This document shows, one piece after another, positions 27,420-39,100 of a stretch of 64,000 nucleotides of DNA; position 1 is the first letter of the stretch, and each line of letters starts with the position of its first letter. Location of the stretch: contig NZ_JAFBDA010000001.1 in assembly GCF_016907995.1 (NCBI RefSeq), positions 1-64,000 of the forward strand. The letters run 5' to 3'. Below the pieces are notes generated by a model, which did not search any database, had not been told where the DNA came from, and was given only the letters and a program-made list of their open reading frames with translations. The DNA is from Clostridium sardiniense. Lineage in GTDB: Bacteria > Bacillota > Clostridia > Clostridiales > Clostridiaceae. The position numbers were made by a program, and so were the translations under genes.

Positions 27420-28604
27420 CTAATCATTACTATAATCATGATCCACTGTTATTACACAATTATAATTAGGATGAATCTCTTTTATTGACTTAATGATATC
27501 CTTTTTTAGATCTTCTTCATCCATAACTTTACATAAAGCTTTTGAATTTACTACTATATCAAATATAAGGTTTTTTTCATTTCCTTCCCCAACTATCCTA
27601 AAGTCATGCATTGATTTTATTAAGGGATTATACTTAATAATTTTATTTACTTCTTTATAAGCTGCATTAACTTCATCATCTGATAAACATATAGGATCCA
27701 TATGAATAACTAAGTAAATATTTAATTTTTTAGATATATCTCTTTCAGCTTTATCTATAATATTATGTATTTCCATAATATCAACATCTGATGGTATTTC
27801 AGCATGAGCTGAGGCCATACATCTACCTGGGCCATAGTTATGAACTATAAGGTCATGTACACCAGTTATATTATCATAAGATAACATCATAGTTTCTATA
27901 TCTTTTACAAGTTCAGGATCTGGTGCTTCTCCAAGAAGTGGATTTATAGTTTCACGAACCAAAGAGAATCCAGAATAAACTATAAATAAAGCTACAACAA
28001 TACCTATATACCCATCTATAGGGAATGTTGTAAATTTAGCTGCAAGTAAAGATATAGCAACGCATGTTGATGTAAATACATCTCCTAGAGCATCAACAGA
28101 TGCTGCTTTTAGTGCGGATGAATCTATTCTATTTCCAATAAATTTATTAAATCTTGAAAGCCAAAACTTAAGAAAAATTGAAATAATAAGTAATATAAAT
28201 GGAATCCATTCAAACTTTATTAATTCAGGATTTAATATCCTATCAAAGGATGACTTTACAAATTGAAGTCCAACTAGCATAACCATAAATGCTACTATAA
28301 GAGCTGATAAATACTCCATTCTTCCATGTCCAAATGGATGTTTTTCATCTGCTGGCATATTAGCCATTTTAAAACCAGCTATAGTTATTACGGAAGATCC
28401 TGCATCAGATAGGTTATTAAATGCATCTGCCGTTACTGCAATACTAGATACTAACATACCAACAGTAAATTTAATCATAAACAAGATAAGATTAACTATT
28501 ATCCCGATTATTCCGCCTAAGAAACCATAATTGTTACGTACATCTTTATCCTTTGTATTTTCATTATTTTTAATGAAGGTTTTTACTAAAAAATTTGAAA
28601 GCAT
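27420..28604 (-). CDS. Cation diffusion facilitator metal exporter
   Basis: Membrane pump of 394 residues in the CDF family, which exports divalent metal ions in exchange for protons. Six membrane segments are visible. Metal-site motifs: NNLSD in segment 2 (Asn-x3-Asp, in DAFNNLSDAGSS), HPFGHGRMEYL after it, and DALGD in segment 5 (Asp-x3-Asp). The absence of His in these positions argues against a classical zinc exporter, and the Asn/Asp with Asp/Asp arrangement suggests manganese (inference). The cytoplasmic C-terminal dimer domain (from about 215) contains VHDLIVHNYGPGRCMASAHAE and HIDMDPI-like metal ligands, and an extra roughly 90-residue extension follows the usual end of the family. 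Confidence 0.88.
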   Translation of the reverse strand: MLSNFLVKTFIKNNENTKDKDVRNNYGFLGGIIGIIVNLILFMIKFTVGMLVSSIAVTADAFNNLSDAGSSVITIAGFKMANMPADEKHPFGHGRMEYLSALIVAFMVMLVGLQFVKSSFDRILNPELIKFEWIPFILLIISIFLKFWLSRFNKFIGNRIDSSALKAASVDALGDVFTSTCVAISLLAAKFTTFPIDGYIGIVVALFIVYSGFSLVRETINPLLGEAPDPELVKDIETMMLSYDNITGVHDLIVHNYGPGRCMASAHAEIPSDVDIMEIHNIIDKAERDISKKLNIYLVIHMDPICLSDDEVNAAYKEVNKIIKYNPLIKSMHDFRIVGEGNEKNLIFDIVVNSKALCKVMDEEDLKKDIIKSIKEIHPNYNCVITVDHDYSND

Positions 28605-28948
28605 TGAAATTTTCCCTCCAGTTTAAATTATATAATTTATTCTAACTTACTAATAAATATTAATCAAATCTATTTGGGTAAAATTACTATTTTACATAAT
28701 GAGAAATATGATGTGATATAATTATTTTATGTAGAATGTAATAGTTTTATATAGTTATTGATAACATAAATTGCATTAAAATATTCATGTAGAAATTTGC
28801 AAATAATAGAATTACAAAAGCAGATCTTTATTGTAAATTAATAGAGTTTGAATAAAGTATTAAATGAACTATCAGTACATCATATATACAATTAAATATG
28901 ATAAAATGTATTTAATATAGATAGTGGAAAGTGTTAGGAGGAATTAAC
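28605..28948. other. Divergent intergenic region
   Basis: About 340 bp of very AT-rich DNA between divergently transcribed genes, so it must hold promoters for both the metal exporter (minus) and the aminopeptidase (plus). Several TATAAT-like hexamers occur (for instance near 28717) but I cannot choose one with a convincing partner. I see no gene, riboswitch or repeat. Confidence 0.4.
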
Positions 28949-30247
28949 ATGGAAAAGAAATTAGCACAAGAATTAATAGATTTTTTATATGAAAGTCCAA
29001 CAGCTTATCATGCTGCATATTCAGTAAAGTATATATTAGATAAAGAAGGATTTGAAGAAATATTTGAAAAAGATTCATGGAGTCTTAAAAAGGGTGGAAA
29101 ATATTATTTAGTAAAAAATAATTCTGCTGTAGTGGCATTTAAAGTTGGTAATGGAGAAATTGAAAAAGATGGATTTAGACTTATAGGAGCCCATACAGAT
29201 GCACCAGGATTTAAGATAAAACCAAATGCTGAAATGAAGACAGAAGATCATTATGTAAGATTAAACACAGAAGTATATGGTGGACCAATACTTTATACTT
29301 GGTTTGATAGACCACTTGGAGTAGCTGGAAGAGTGATATTAAAAGGAAAATCACCTTTAAAGCCAGAAGTTAAGCTAGTAAATATAAATAAACCAGTACT
29401 AATAATACCAAGTATAGCTATTCATATGAATAGAACAGTTAATGAAGGATACAACTTCAATAGACAAAAGGATACTTTACCATTAGTAGGCTTTGTAAAT
29501 GAAGAATTAGAAAAGAAAGGTTACTTAATGAGCCTTTTAACTAATGAACTTGGAGTTTCAGAAGATGAGATATTAGATTTTGATTTATTCTTATATGAAT
29601 ATGAAAAAGGATGCATAATGGGAATAAATGAAGAATTCATATCTGCTGGAAAGTTAGATGACCAATGGATGGTATTTGCAGGAATAAAAGGATTAATAAA
29701 TAGTACAGATATAGATTCAACAAAAGTTATGATTTGCATTGATAATGAAGAAATAGGAAGCTTAACAGCTCAAGGTGCTCAATCTAACTTTATAAGAAGA
29801 ACACTTGAAAGAATTGCAATTGCTTTAGGAAAGAGTACTGAAGAATTCTTTAGAGCAGTTTCAAATTCATTAATGATATCAGCTGATTTAGCTCATGCTG
29901 TACATCCAAATTTACCAGATAAGCATGATCCAACTAATAGACCATTATTAGGTGAAGGACCAGTTCTTAAGATAGCAGCTTCAGGAAGTTACTCAACAGA
30001 AGGTGTTGCAGCTGGAATATTTGAATCAGTATGCGAAGAAGCAAAAGTACCAGTACAAAAATTTGTTAATAGATCAGATGTAAAGGGTGGAACAACAATA
30101 GGACCAATGTCAGCAGCTGACCTTTCTATACCAGTTGTAGATATGGGAGCACCACTTATAGGAATGCACTCAGTTAGAGAGCTTGCATCTGTTAAAGATA
30201 ATTTCTATACAATAGAAGCATTTACAAAGTTCTTTAGCTTAAATTAG
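28949..30247 (+). CDS. apeB: M18 family aminopeptidase
   Basis: Cytoplasmic zinc aminopeptidase of 432 residues in family M18 (aspartyl aminopeptidase/yeast aminopeptidase I type). Ligand and active-site segments: GAHTDAPGFKIKP (first metal His/Asp, about residue 80), LDDQWMVFAG, DNEEIGS (catalytic and metal Glu, about 265), HDPTNRPLLGEGPVLK, and the final GAPLIGMHSVRELAS (last metal His). The frame is open from 28931, but the ATG at 28949 follows TAGGAGG and matches the family start. It forms a single-gene unit closed by the terminator at 30283. Confidence 0.93.
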   Translation: MEKKLAQELIDFLYESPTAYHAAYSVKYILDKEGFEEIFEKDSWSLKKGGKYYLVKNNSAVVAFKVGNGEIEKDGFRLIGAHTDAPGFKIKPNAEMKTEDHYVRLNTEVYGGPILYTWFDRPLGVAGRVILKGKSPLKPEVKLVNINKPVLIIPSIAIHMNRTVNEGYNFNRQKDTLPLVGFVNEELEKKGYLMSLLTNELGVSEDEILDFDLFLYEYEKGCIMGINEEFISAGKLDDQWMVFAGIKGLINSTDIDSTKVMICIDNEEIGSLTAQGAQSNFIRRTLERIAIALGKSTEEFFRAVSNSLMISADLAHAVHPNLPDKHDPTNRPLLGEGPVLKIAASGSYSTEGVAAGIFESVCEEAKVPVQKFVNRSDVKGGTTIGPMSAADLSIPVVDMGAPLIGMHSVRELASVKDNFYTIEAFTKFFSLN

Positions 30248-30282
30248 AAAGTTCTAATTTAATGTAAAGAGTATTTTAAATT

Positions 30283-30335
30283 CTCCTTGATATTATTAAG
30301 ACATAAACTTAATGATTTCAAGGAGGATTTTTTTT
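30283..30335 (+). terminator. Terminator after apeB
   Basis: CTCCTTGA (30283-30290) pairs with TCAAGGAG (30318-30325); ATTAAG/CTTAAT extends the stem inside. The stem is followed by a run of eight T residues ending at 30335. Confidence 0.85.
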
Positions 30336-30427
30336 GTAAAGACCAAAAGAAAAGTGACGCTTAATATATATAGTAAGTAATTTATTACTCCCTAAATAAA
30401 AAATATAATAAAAGTTTAAATAAGTAA

Positions 30428-30456
30428 TTGACAATGAAAATATAGATAATTAGAAT
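30428..30456 (+). promoter_or_regulatory. Promoter of the EamA transporter gene
   Basis: Consensus TTGACA (30428-30433), a 17-bp spacer and TAGAAT (30451-30456), about 65 bp before the ATG. Confidence 0.75.
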
Positions 30457-30522
30457 GAATACTTGAGTGAGAAACTTAGGATAAAATTTAAATGATTAAC
30501 AATATTATTAGGGGGTAAATTT

Positions 30523-31449
30523 ATGAAAAATTACAAAGGAATATTATTTGCAATTTTAGCATCAGTAGCATTTGGATTAATGCCTATATTTGCTAAGTTT
30601 GCTTATATAAATGGATCAAATCCAAATACAGTACTATTTTTTAGATTTGCAATAGCATCATTAGTATTATTAGTATATTTATTATGTAAAAATGTATCTA
30701 TTAAAGTGACTAAAAATCAATTTTTATTACTTTTTATTACTGGGCTTATAGGATATACAATAACAACTCAAACATTATTTATGTCATATAATTATTTAGG
30801 AGTAGGACTAGCCACTACATTACATTTTATTTATCCAGCATTTGTATGTATATTAGAATATATTTTCTTTAAAAAGAAGATGAGTAGAAACAAATTACTT
30901 TCATTAATATTTGCAGGAATAGGAGTTTATGCATTAATAGCATTTGAAAATAACACATTAAGTGCATTAGGATTATTCTTAGCACTATTCTCAGGGATAG
31001 CTTATGGAATTAATATAATAATGTTAGCTATGAAGCAAATCAAAGATATTGATAATAGAGTAATAACAATGTATATAACATTTGGTGCAGCTGTTGGAAT
31101 GTTTATATATAGTCTTATAGATGGTTCATTAATTACAAAGGTTACAATGAATCTAGGAGTAGCATATATTTTAATAGCTGTTGTATCTACAATCCTATCA
31201 ATGATATTACTATTAAAAGGAATAGAGATGATTGGGGCTTCATCAACATCGATTCTTGGGACTTTTGAGCCAATTGTTAGTATAATAATGGGAATCCTAC
31301 TATTTAGAGAAGAGCTTACATTTGCCCTTATTATAGGAACAATATTAATACTTATATCAACAATTATTTTAGCTAGAGATAAATCTGGTGATGAAACTAT
31401 TGAAGAAATAATAGAAGAAAAGAATCATAATATAGGTCTTGAAATATAA
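30523..31449 (+). CDS. EamA/DMT-family transporter
   Basis: Membrane protein of 308 residues with ten hydrophobic segments arranged as two EamA repeats (first starting ILFAILASVAFGLMPIFAKF, second near residue 150 with GLFLALFSGIAYGINII). Members of this drug/metabolite superfamily move amino acids, nucleosides or other small metabolites; the substrate cannot be read from the sequence. A charged C-terminal tail (EETIEEIIEEKNHN) faces the cytoplasm. It lies 47 bp before a cysteine-desulfidase-family gene, so transport of a sulfur or hydroxy amino acid is a reasonable guess (inference). The start follows GGGGG. Confidence 0.87.
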   Translation: MKNYKGILFAILASVAFGLMPIFAKFAYINGSNPNTVLFFRFAIASLVLLVYLLCKNVSIKVTKNQFLLLFITGLIGYTITTQTLFMSYNYLGVGLATTLHFIYPAFVCILEYIFFKKKMSRNKLLSLIFAGIGVYALIAFENNTLSALGLFLALFSGIAYGINIIMLAMKQIKDIDNRVITMYITFGAAVGMFIYSLIDGSLITKVTMNLGVAYILIAVVSTILSMILLLKGIEMIGASSTSILGTFEPIVSIIMGILLFREELTFALIIGTILILISTIILARDKSGDETIEEIIEEKNHNIGLEI

Positions 31450-31496
31450 AAGTGATATAATTATGGTAAAAACACAGGGGAAGAAGGGAACATATT

Positions 31497-32774
31497 ATGA
31501 GAAGAGAATTTTTAGATATATTAAGTAAAGAAATAGTTCCAGCAGAAGGGTGCACTGAGCCTATAGCAGTAGCATATGCAGCTTCAATTGCTGTAGAAAA
31601 TTTAAGCGAAGAATTAATTAATATGGAATTATTACTTAGTGCTAACATTATAAAAAATGCTTTAGGTGTTGGGATTCCTGGAACTGGGAAAATAGGTATA
31701 GAGATAGCAGCAGCATTAGGTGCTGTTATAAAAAAATCAGATAAGAAACTTGAAATATTATCAGATTTCTCTAAAGAACAATTAGAAAAAGCAAATAAGA
31801 TTGTGGAAGATAAAATAATTAAGATATTTCAAAAAGATACTTCCGAGAAACTTTATATAGAAGTAATTGCAAAAGGAGAACATGATATTTGTAAAGTTGT
31901 AATTGCAAAAGATCATACTAATGTTGTATTGATACAAAAAAATAAAGAGGTTATCTTGAATAATCAAGAAGATTCATTAGAAAAAGGAAGTAAAGATTCA
32001 AGTTGTGCAAGTGGCCTATCAATTGAAGAGATATATGATTTTGCAACTAAAATTCCGTTTGAAGATATAAAATTTATATTAGATGGTGCTAATATGAATA
32101 GAAGAGTATCAGATGAAGGATTAAAAGGTGGATATGGTTTAGAAGTTGGAAGTAAAATAATAGAAGACAAAGGTTTTAATTTATTTACAAATAATTTAGC
32201 AAATAGAGTAATTGCAGCAACAGCAGCAGCTTCAGATGCTAGAATGGATGGGTGCTCAATGCCTATAATGACAACTGCTGGATCAGGAAATCAAGGAATT
32301 GCTTGTTCAATGCCAGTAGCTGAAACTGGGAAGGTATTAGAAAAGTCAGATGAAGATATTGCAAGGGCACTAATTATAAGTAACTTAATGACTATCCATA
32401 TAAAAGAGTATATAGGAAGACTTTCACCTCTTTGTGGTGCAGGTATTGCAGGGGCAACAGGTGCTTGTTGTGGTATAACATATCTTTTAGGTGGAAATCT
32501 TACTAATCTAAAACATGCAGTAAACAATATGATATCAGATGTTATAGGCATGATATGTGATGGTGCTAAAAGTACATGTGCTTTAAAGATTGCAACAGCA
32601 ACAAATGCAGCAATTCAATGTGCAACTCTTGCAATGAACAATATATCTCCATCATCAAAGGATGGAATAATTTTTGAAGATGCAGAAGATACAATAAAAA
32701 ATATTGAAGTATTAGTTAAAGACGGATTAAACAATGCAGATAACACAATACTAAATATAATGCTTAGAAAATAA
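31497..32774 (+). CDS. L-cysteine desulfidase / UPF0597 family protein
   Basis: Protein of 425 residues of the CyuA/UPF0597 (COG3681) family, related to the L-serine dehydratase alpha domain. Known members use a [4Fe-4S] cluster to break L-cysteine into pyruvate, ammonia and sulfide. The N-terminal [15 protein letters not shown] motif (Cys near residue 19) and the C-terminal cluster region with [25 protein letters not shown] and [17 protein letters not shown] supply the conserved cysteines. Serine dehydration is an alternative activity. It is preceded by GAAGGGAA and by the EamA gene, probably in one transcript, and is closed by a terminator. Confidence 0.85.
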   Translation: MRREFLDILSKEIVPAEGCTEPIAVAYAASIAVENLSEELINMELLLSANIIKNALGVGIPGTGKIGIEIAAALGAVIKKSDKKLEILSDFSKEQLEKANKIVEDKIIKIFQKDTSEKLYIEVIAKGEHDICKVVIAKDHTNVVLIQKNKEVILNNQEDSLEKGSKDSSCASGLSIEEIYDFATKIPFEDIKFILDGANMNRRVSDEGLKGGYGLEVGSKIIEDKGFNLFTNNLANRVIAATAAASDARMDGCSMPIMTTAGSGNQGIACSMPVAETGKVLEKSDEDIARALIISNLMTIHIKEYIGRLSPLCGAGIAGATGACCGITYLLGGNLTNLKHAVNNMISDVIGMICDGAKSTCALKIATATNAAIQCATLAMNNISPSSKDGIIFEDAEDTIKNIEVLVKDGLNNADNTILNIMLRK

Positions 32775-32801
32775 TATGATTTAAAAGGTATTTATTATAT
32801 A

Positions 32802-32855
32802 AAGACTTAGTGCGTAAAACAATTTTATGTTTTATGCACTGAGTCTTATTTTTTA
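32802..32855 (+). terminator. Terminator after the desulfidase gene
   Basis: Twenty-base arms 32802-32821 and 32828-32847 pair at 18 Watson-Crick positions plus G-U wobbles, with a six-base loop, followed by ATTTTTTA. Confidence 0.9.
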
Positions 32856-33107
32856 TCCACAGATATATTAATTTCTATTCCTTTAAATGTTAATTTAAGT
32901 AGATAAATAATAGCGTATATCAATGATTTATAATGCAATTTTATATTTTCAATATTAATTTATGAAAATAAATAAGTTAAGTATAGAGAGATTAATTATA
33001 AATGAGAATAAAACTATTTTCATAATTAAATATTTATAGGTAATTATTTTTTAGTTTTTGGTAAAAACTATTGCTACAAGTAAAACTTTGCAAAGGAGAA
33101 GATTATA
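32856..33107. other. AT-rich upstream region of the glucan synthase gene
   Basis: About 250 bp with no open reading frame of note. It should carry the promoter of the large gene at 33108, but no single -35/-10 pair stands out. Confidence 0.35.
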
Positions 33108-36100
33108 GTGGATAAAAACAATTCATTAAATTGCAGAAAGAACGTCATTAATGAGCTAAAGCTTAGTTTTATGAAAATAAAAGATACTTATAAGTATATT
33201 AAAGTTTTATCAAATGAGGGTGAAGAAATAATTGGTTCTGGAGAATGGCTTTTAGATAATATCTATCTTATTGAAAAGGAATATAAGGCTATAAGGACTA
33301 ATATGCCAAGGGCGTATTTTGAAAATCTTGTTATAGAAGAAGAATCAAGTGGAAGGGTTCCTAGAATATTTATATTAGCTAGAGAAATGATAAGAGAAAA
33401 TAAAGGAAGGGTTACAGAGGAAGAAGCAATATCTTTTATTCTAGAAAAAAATAAAAGACTTAATATGGGAGAATTATGGGCGTTCCCATTAATGCTTAGG
33501 GCAAGTCTTATAATAAATATTTCAAAGGTTACAGATGAATTAAAGAGTATATATAAGGATAGAAAAGAGGGAAGGGAACTCGCTTATAAAGTAATTTCAG
33601 TAAAGAATAATGAAAATAGATTGAATATCTTAGAAAAAATTAATTACAGCTCAAAAGTATTTACTGAAGAATTTTATAAAGTTTTAAAAGATAACTCTAT
33701 TGAAGATGAGGAAGTATATAATATTGCCATTTCTAAATTGGATAAAAATAAGCAAGATAAAAACTTAATAAGAAGTTCTTTTATAGAAGGTTCATTAGAG
33801 GATACTATAGGGTCATCTATAACATCTCTTAGAGAAGTAGATGGGATAAATTGGAGAAGATTTTTTAGTGAAACATCAATAGTAGAAAAAACACTTATGA
33901 AGGATCCAGATAGAACTTATGGCAAAATGGATTTTAAGTCTAAGGATTATTATCGTCATAAAATAGAAAAGATATCTAGAAAATATAAAATCGAAGAAGA
34001 GCTGGTTGCAGAAAAATTAGTATTTCTTGCAGAAAGAGCAAGGGAATCAGGAAAGATTGGATGTAAAAGTCATATTGGGTATTATCTAATTGATGACGGT
34101 ATAAGACAATTAAATAAAGAATTAGGCTCAAGGGTAAACCTAAAGAACAAGTTTAGTCAAAATATGTTCTGGTTTATAAATGTGTTTGGAACATTATTTA
34201 TAATTTTTGTTGTCTTATCTCTAGGATATTTATCAGGTGTTGAATATGAAAGATATCAGTATATTTTAGCTGGAATAATATTAATTATTCCGGCAAGTGA
34301 AATAGTTGTTAATATAATAAATTGGATTACATGTAGGATGGTAACTATGAGGCATGTTCCCAAAATAGATTTGAGAAATGGAATAGAAGAGCCTCAAAAG
34401 AGTGTAGTTATAATTCCAACAATTATAAACTCTATAAATAGTGCAAAAGAAATGGTAAAAAAGTTAGAGGTAATATATCTTGCAAATAAAGAAGAAAATT
34501 TATATTTTGCAATTCTCGCAGATTTTCCAGATAGTGATGAAGAAATTAAAGAGAATGATAAGATAATTAACGAAATTACAATAAAAGAAATTAATAGATT
34601 AAACAGAAAGTATTGCATAGATACAGGGGATAAGTTTTTCTTCCTTAATAGACAAAGAATATATAATTCTCATGAGGGAGTATTTATGGGCCGGGAGAGG
34701 AAAAGGGGAAAGATAATGGAATTTATTGCACTATTAAAGGGAGAAGAAAATGAGCATACCTTTAATATTATTAGTAGTTCTATAGAAGAACTTAGAAGTG
34801 CAAAATACATAATAACACTAGATTCTGATACTTTTATGCCAAGAGGAGTTGTTAAAAAGCTTATAAGCGCCATGATGCATCCTCTAAATAGAGCAGTATA
34901 TAAAGATAATGTTGTAAAAAGAGGATATACAATAATGCAGCCTAAAGTTTCTATATCTTTAGAGAGTAAAAATAAAAGTGAATTTTCAAAGATTTTTGGT
35001 GGAGAAGGTGGTGTTGATGGATATTCAACAGCTTATTCAGATACATATCAAGACTTATTTGGTGAAGGATCATTTACAGGTAAGGGAATAATTGATATAG
35101 ATGTATTCTATAGAGTATTAAAGGATGAAATTCATGAAAATAAAGTATTAAGTCATGATTTGTTAGAGGGATGTTATACAAGGAGTGCTTTAGTCACAGA
35201 TTGTGAGTTAATTGATAACTATCCATCATCATATCTTGCAAGTGCAAAGAGGTTACATAGGTGGGTTAGAGGTGACTGGCAACTATTACCATGGCTATTT
35301 TCATCTAAATTATCTATGCTGTCAAAATGGAAAATATTCGATAACTTAAGGAGAAGTTTACTGGCACCATCACTTATGATAGGAGCTGGAACTGCGCTCC
35401 TTTTATTAAATAGAGGAATAGAAGTAACGATTCTTTTATTCTTAGCTTTAATAATGCCATTATTATTTACTATTACAGACTTTGTAGTTACGCCTAAAAA
35501 TAAATTAATTGGAACTATAAAAACATTGAGGCAAATAGTATTCATTATAAGCTTTATACCTTATCAGACTTATATTATGATAGGAGCTATTTTAAAAGCA
35601 TTATTTAGACTATTTATTTCTAAAAATCATTTATTAGAGTGGCAAACGGCTGAAGAGGCCGAAAGAACAGTTAAAAGCACAATTGGATATCACTATGAAA
35701 AAATGTGGTTTTCAGTAATAGCTGGAGCATTGTTTATAGTTATTAGTTTTAGGTCATCATTAATCCTTGGAGTAATTATAAGCATATTATCTATTGTATG
35801 GATTTTATCACCTTTATTGGCGTATAAGATTAGTAAAATTTATAAAGAGGAAAAAGTTAATCTAAGTGATAATGAAAGAGAATACTTAAGATGTATAAGT
35901 AGAAGAACATGGGCATATTATGAGGATTTTGTAAATAGTGAAAATAATTATTTAGCACCAGATAATTATCAGGAGAAACCTTATAAGGGAGTTGCAAATA
36001 GAACATCACCAACTAACATGGGGATGGGACTTATATCCAATATAGTTGCATATGACTTAGGCTATATACCTTTTGGAGAAGTTGTAAACAGAATAGAAAA

Positions 36101-39100
36101 TATATTAAATGGAATGAATAAGCTTGAAAAATATGAAGGCCATTATTTAAATTGGTATGATACAAAAACAGCACTACCTTTGTGGCCTAGATATGTTTCA
36201 ACAGTAGATAGTGGTAATTTGTTAGGTTATTTATGGGTTTTAAAAGAAACTCTGAAAGAATATAAGAAAAAACCATTAATAAGAAAAGAAGAACTTACTG
36301 GGCTAAAAGATATTTATAGAATTTTAAATATAGATAGTAATGCTACACTAGAGAGGCTAGATAGAGAAGACGGAAAAGAATATATTCTAGTACTTAAAGA
36401 TGAACTTGAAAGAGTTAAAAAAATAAAAGAAGAAAATAAAGATAGAGATGAAGAGTTTAAGTATTGGATAGATAAATTAGAAAATGAAATTAAAACAAAA
36501 ATAGACTATGCAGATTATTTTTTTGATGGAGTAAACAAAATTCTATCAGAATACTTTAAGAAAAAAAGTCCATCTCTATTAGAACTTAAAGAAGAGATAA
36601 AAGGAATTATAGGCTACTCAGGAGAAGACTTTAAAAATATACTAAATGAAAAGATAATACAAATAGAAAGTTTTGAAGATAGAGTAGATAATTTAATTTT
36701 AAATATAGAAAGTATAATGGATGAAATGAATTTTTCTATATTATATCAAAAGGATAGAGAACTATTCTCTATAGGTTATAACTTAGAAGAAGATTCTTTA
36801 GGCAATTCTTATTATGATTTATTAGCATCAGAAGCAAGAATTACATCATTCTTAGCAATAGCTAGAAATGAAGTTGACACTAGTCATTGGTTTAAGCTAG
36901 GTAGAGCAATGACTAATGCATTTAGAGGAAAAAGTTTAGTTTCGTGGAGTGGAACTATGTTTGAATACTTTATGCCAAATCTTTTAATGAAAAGTTATAA
37001 GGGAACACTTTTAGACCTAACTTATAGATCAGTTCTAAAAGCTCAGATTGCATTTGCTAGGAAGAAAAAAGTACCTTGGGGAATATCTGAATCAGCATAT
37101 TATCAATTTGATATAGGAGAAAATTATCAATATAAAGCTTTTGGAGTGCCGGGAATAGGTTTAAAGAGAGGTCTTGAGGATGAGGTAGTAGTATCACCAT
37201 ATTCAACTTTAATGGTATTACCTTGGGTGAAAGATAAATGTATAGAAAATTTAAAGTTACTAGAGAGTCAAGGGGCATTAGGAAGATATGGCTTTATAGA
37301 AGCTATTGATTTTACTCCAAACAGAATAAATAAAATATTAAGTGAAGAAGTAGTATTAGATGATCAAACTGATGAAGCAATAGATGAATTAGAAGATGAG
37401 AAAATAAATAAGCAAGTAAAAGTAGTAGATGATTATGAAGAGAATGATATAGAAGGAAAGAGTTGTAGGATAAGATCAGGTGGTAAAAAGGTTAAATGCT
37501 ATATGGTTCATCATTTAGGTATGTCATTCTTAAGCCTAGATAATATATTAAATGATAATATACTTCAAAAGAGATTTCATGATATACCAGAAATAAAGGC
37601 AACGGAGATATTACTCAAGGAAAAAGTTCCAGAATATATAACTTTTGAAAGAGATATAGAAGTTCAGTATGAAAGAAAAAGACTTGAAACAGAAGACTTT
37701 GTAAAAAGAGTATATAAAGGGGCATTAAGAGATAATCCAGAAGTTTTATTATTATCAAATGGAACATTTTCAAGTATGATCACTTTAACAGGAAGTGGTT
37801 ATTCTAAAAGAGGGGAAGAGCTTCTTTATAGATGGAAAGGAGACACTACGTCAGATAGTAGCGGATTATTTTTCTATATAAAGAATCTAAACTCTAATGA
37901 TTATTGGAGTGCCACTTATGAGCCTTGTAAAAGTGAAGGAGAGGATTACACTGTAAAATTCTCTATAGACAAAGGCGAATTTAGTAAAAAGGAAGGTTCT
38001 ATAGAAAGCAAAATGGAGATAGTTGTATCACCAGAAGATAATTTAGATATTAGAAAGATAACATTAAGAAATTCTGGTGATAAAGGAAGAAGTATAGAAA
38101 TAACAAGTTATATGGAGATAACATTAGCTAGCTTTGAAGGAGATTCTGCTCATCCAAGTTTTTCAAACCTTTTTATAGAAACTGAATATGATAATGAAAG
38201 CTCTACATTACTCGGAAAGAGAAGAGCTAGAGTGCCAAGTGGAAAAGTACCATACATATTCCATAAAGCAATAACATTAAGTGATTTAGAAGGTTCAGCA
38301 AGCTATGAAACATCAAGAATTAATTTTATAGGCAGAAATAGAACTTTGAAGTCTCCGGTAGCACTAGATAATGATAATTCATTAAAAAATACTGTAGGAA
38401 TAGTTTTAGATCCTATCATGAGTATAAGAAATGGAATAAGATTAGATGCAAATGAAGTAAAAGTAATATATTTTATAACGGGTGTAGCTGATGATAGGGA
38501 AGAAGCTATAAGAATAGCTAATGATTACAGTAGTATCAATAGATTAGATTCAGCATTTAGAATGTATAATAAATCAATGCAAGTACAACTTAGAAATCTT
38601 GGTATTAAGTCATCACAGGCCAATATATATCAAAGCTTATCATCATATATACTTTTCTTAAATGATGGAAGAGCAGATAGAGAAGAGTATATAAGAAATA
38701 TAAATAAGCACCAAAAGGATTTATGGGCTTATGGAATTTCAGGAGATATAAAAATTGCTATGCTTGTTGTCAAAGATGATGATGATATAGATATTATTAG
38801 ATCTATGATAAAAATGCATAATTACTTTATAAGCAAGGGTCTTAAAGTGGATTTAATAATATATAACCAAGAAGAATTAAGTTATGAGCAGCCACTTCAA
38901 AAGAGTATATTGCAATTAATAAATACTTTAAGTGATGGTGAAGTTTTAAATAAACCAGGTGGAATCTTTATTCATAATAAAGCAAGTATGAGCGAAGAGA
39001 TAAGAGATTTTATAATTGGAATTTCATCTATATATATAAATAGTGAAAAAGGAACAATATTAACTCAAATGAAAGGGTTAGAAGAAAAGCGAGAGACTAC

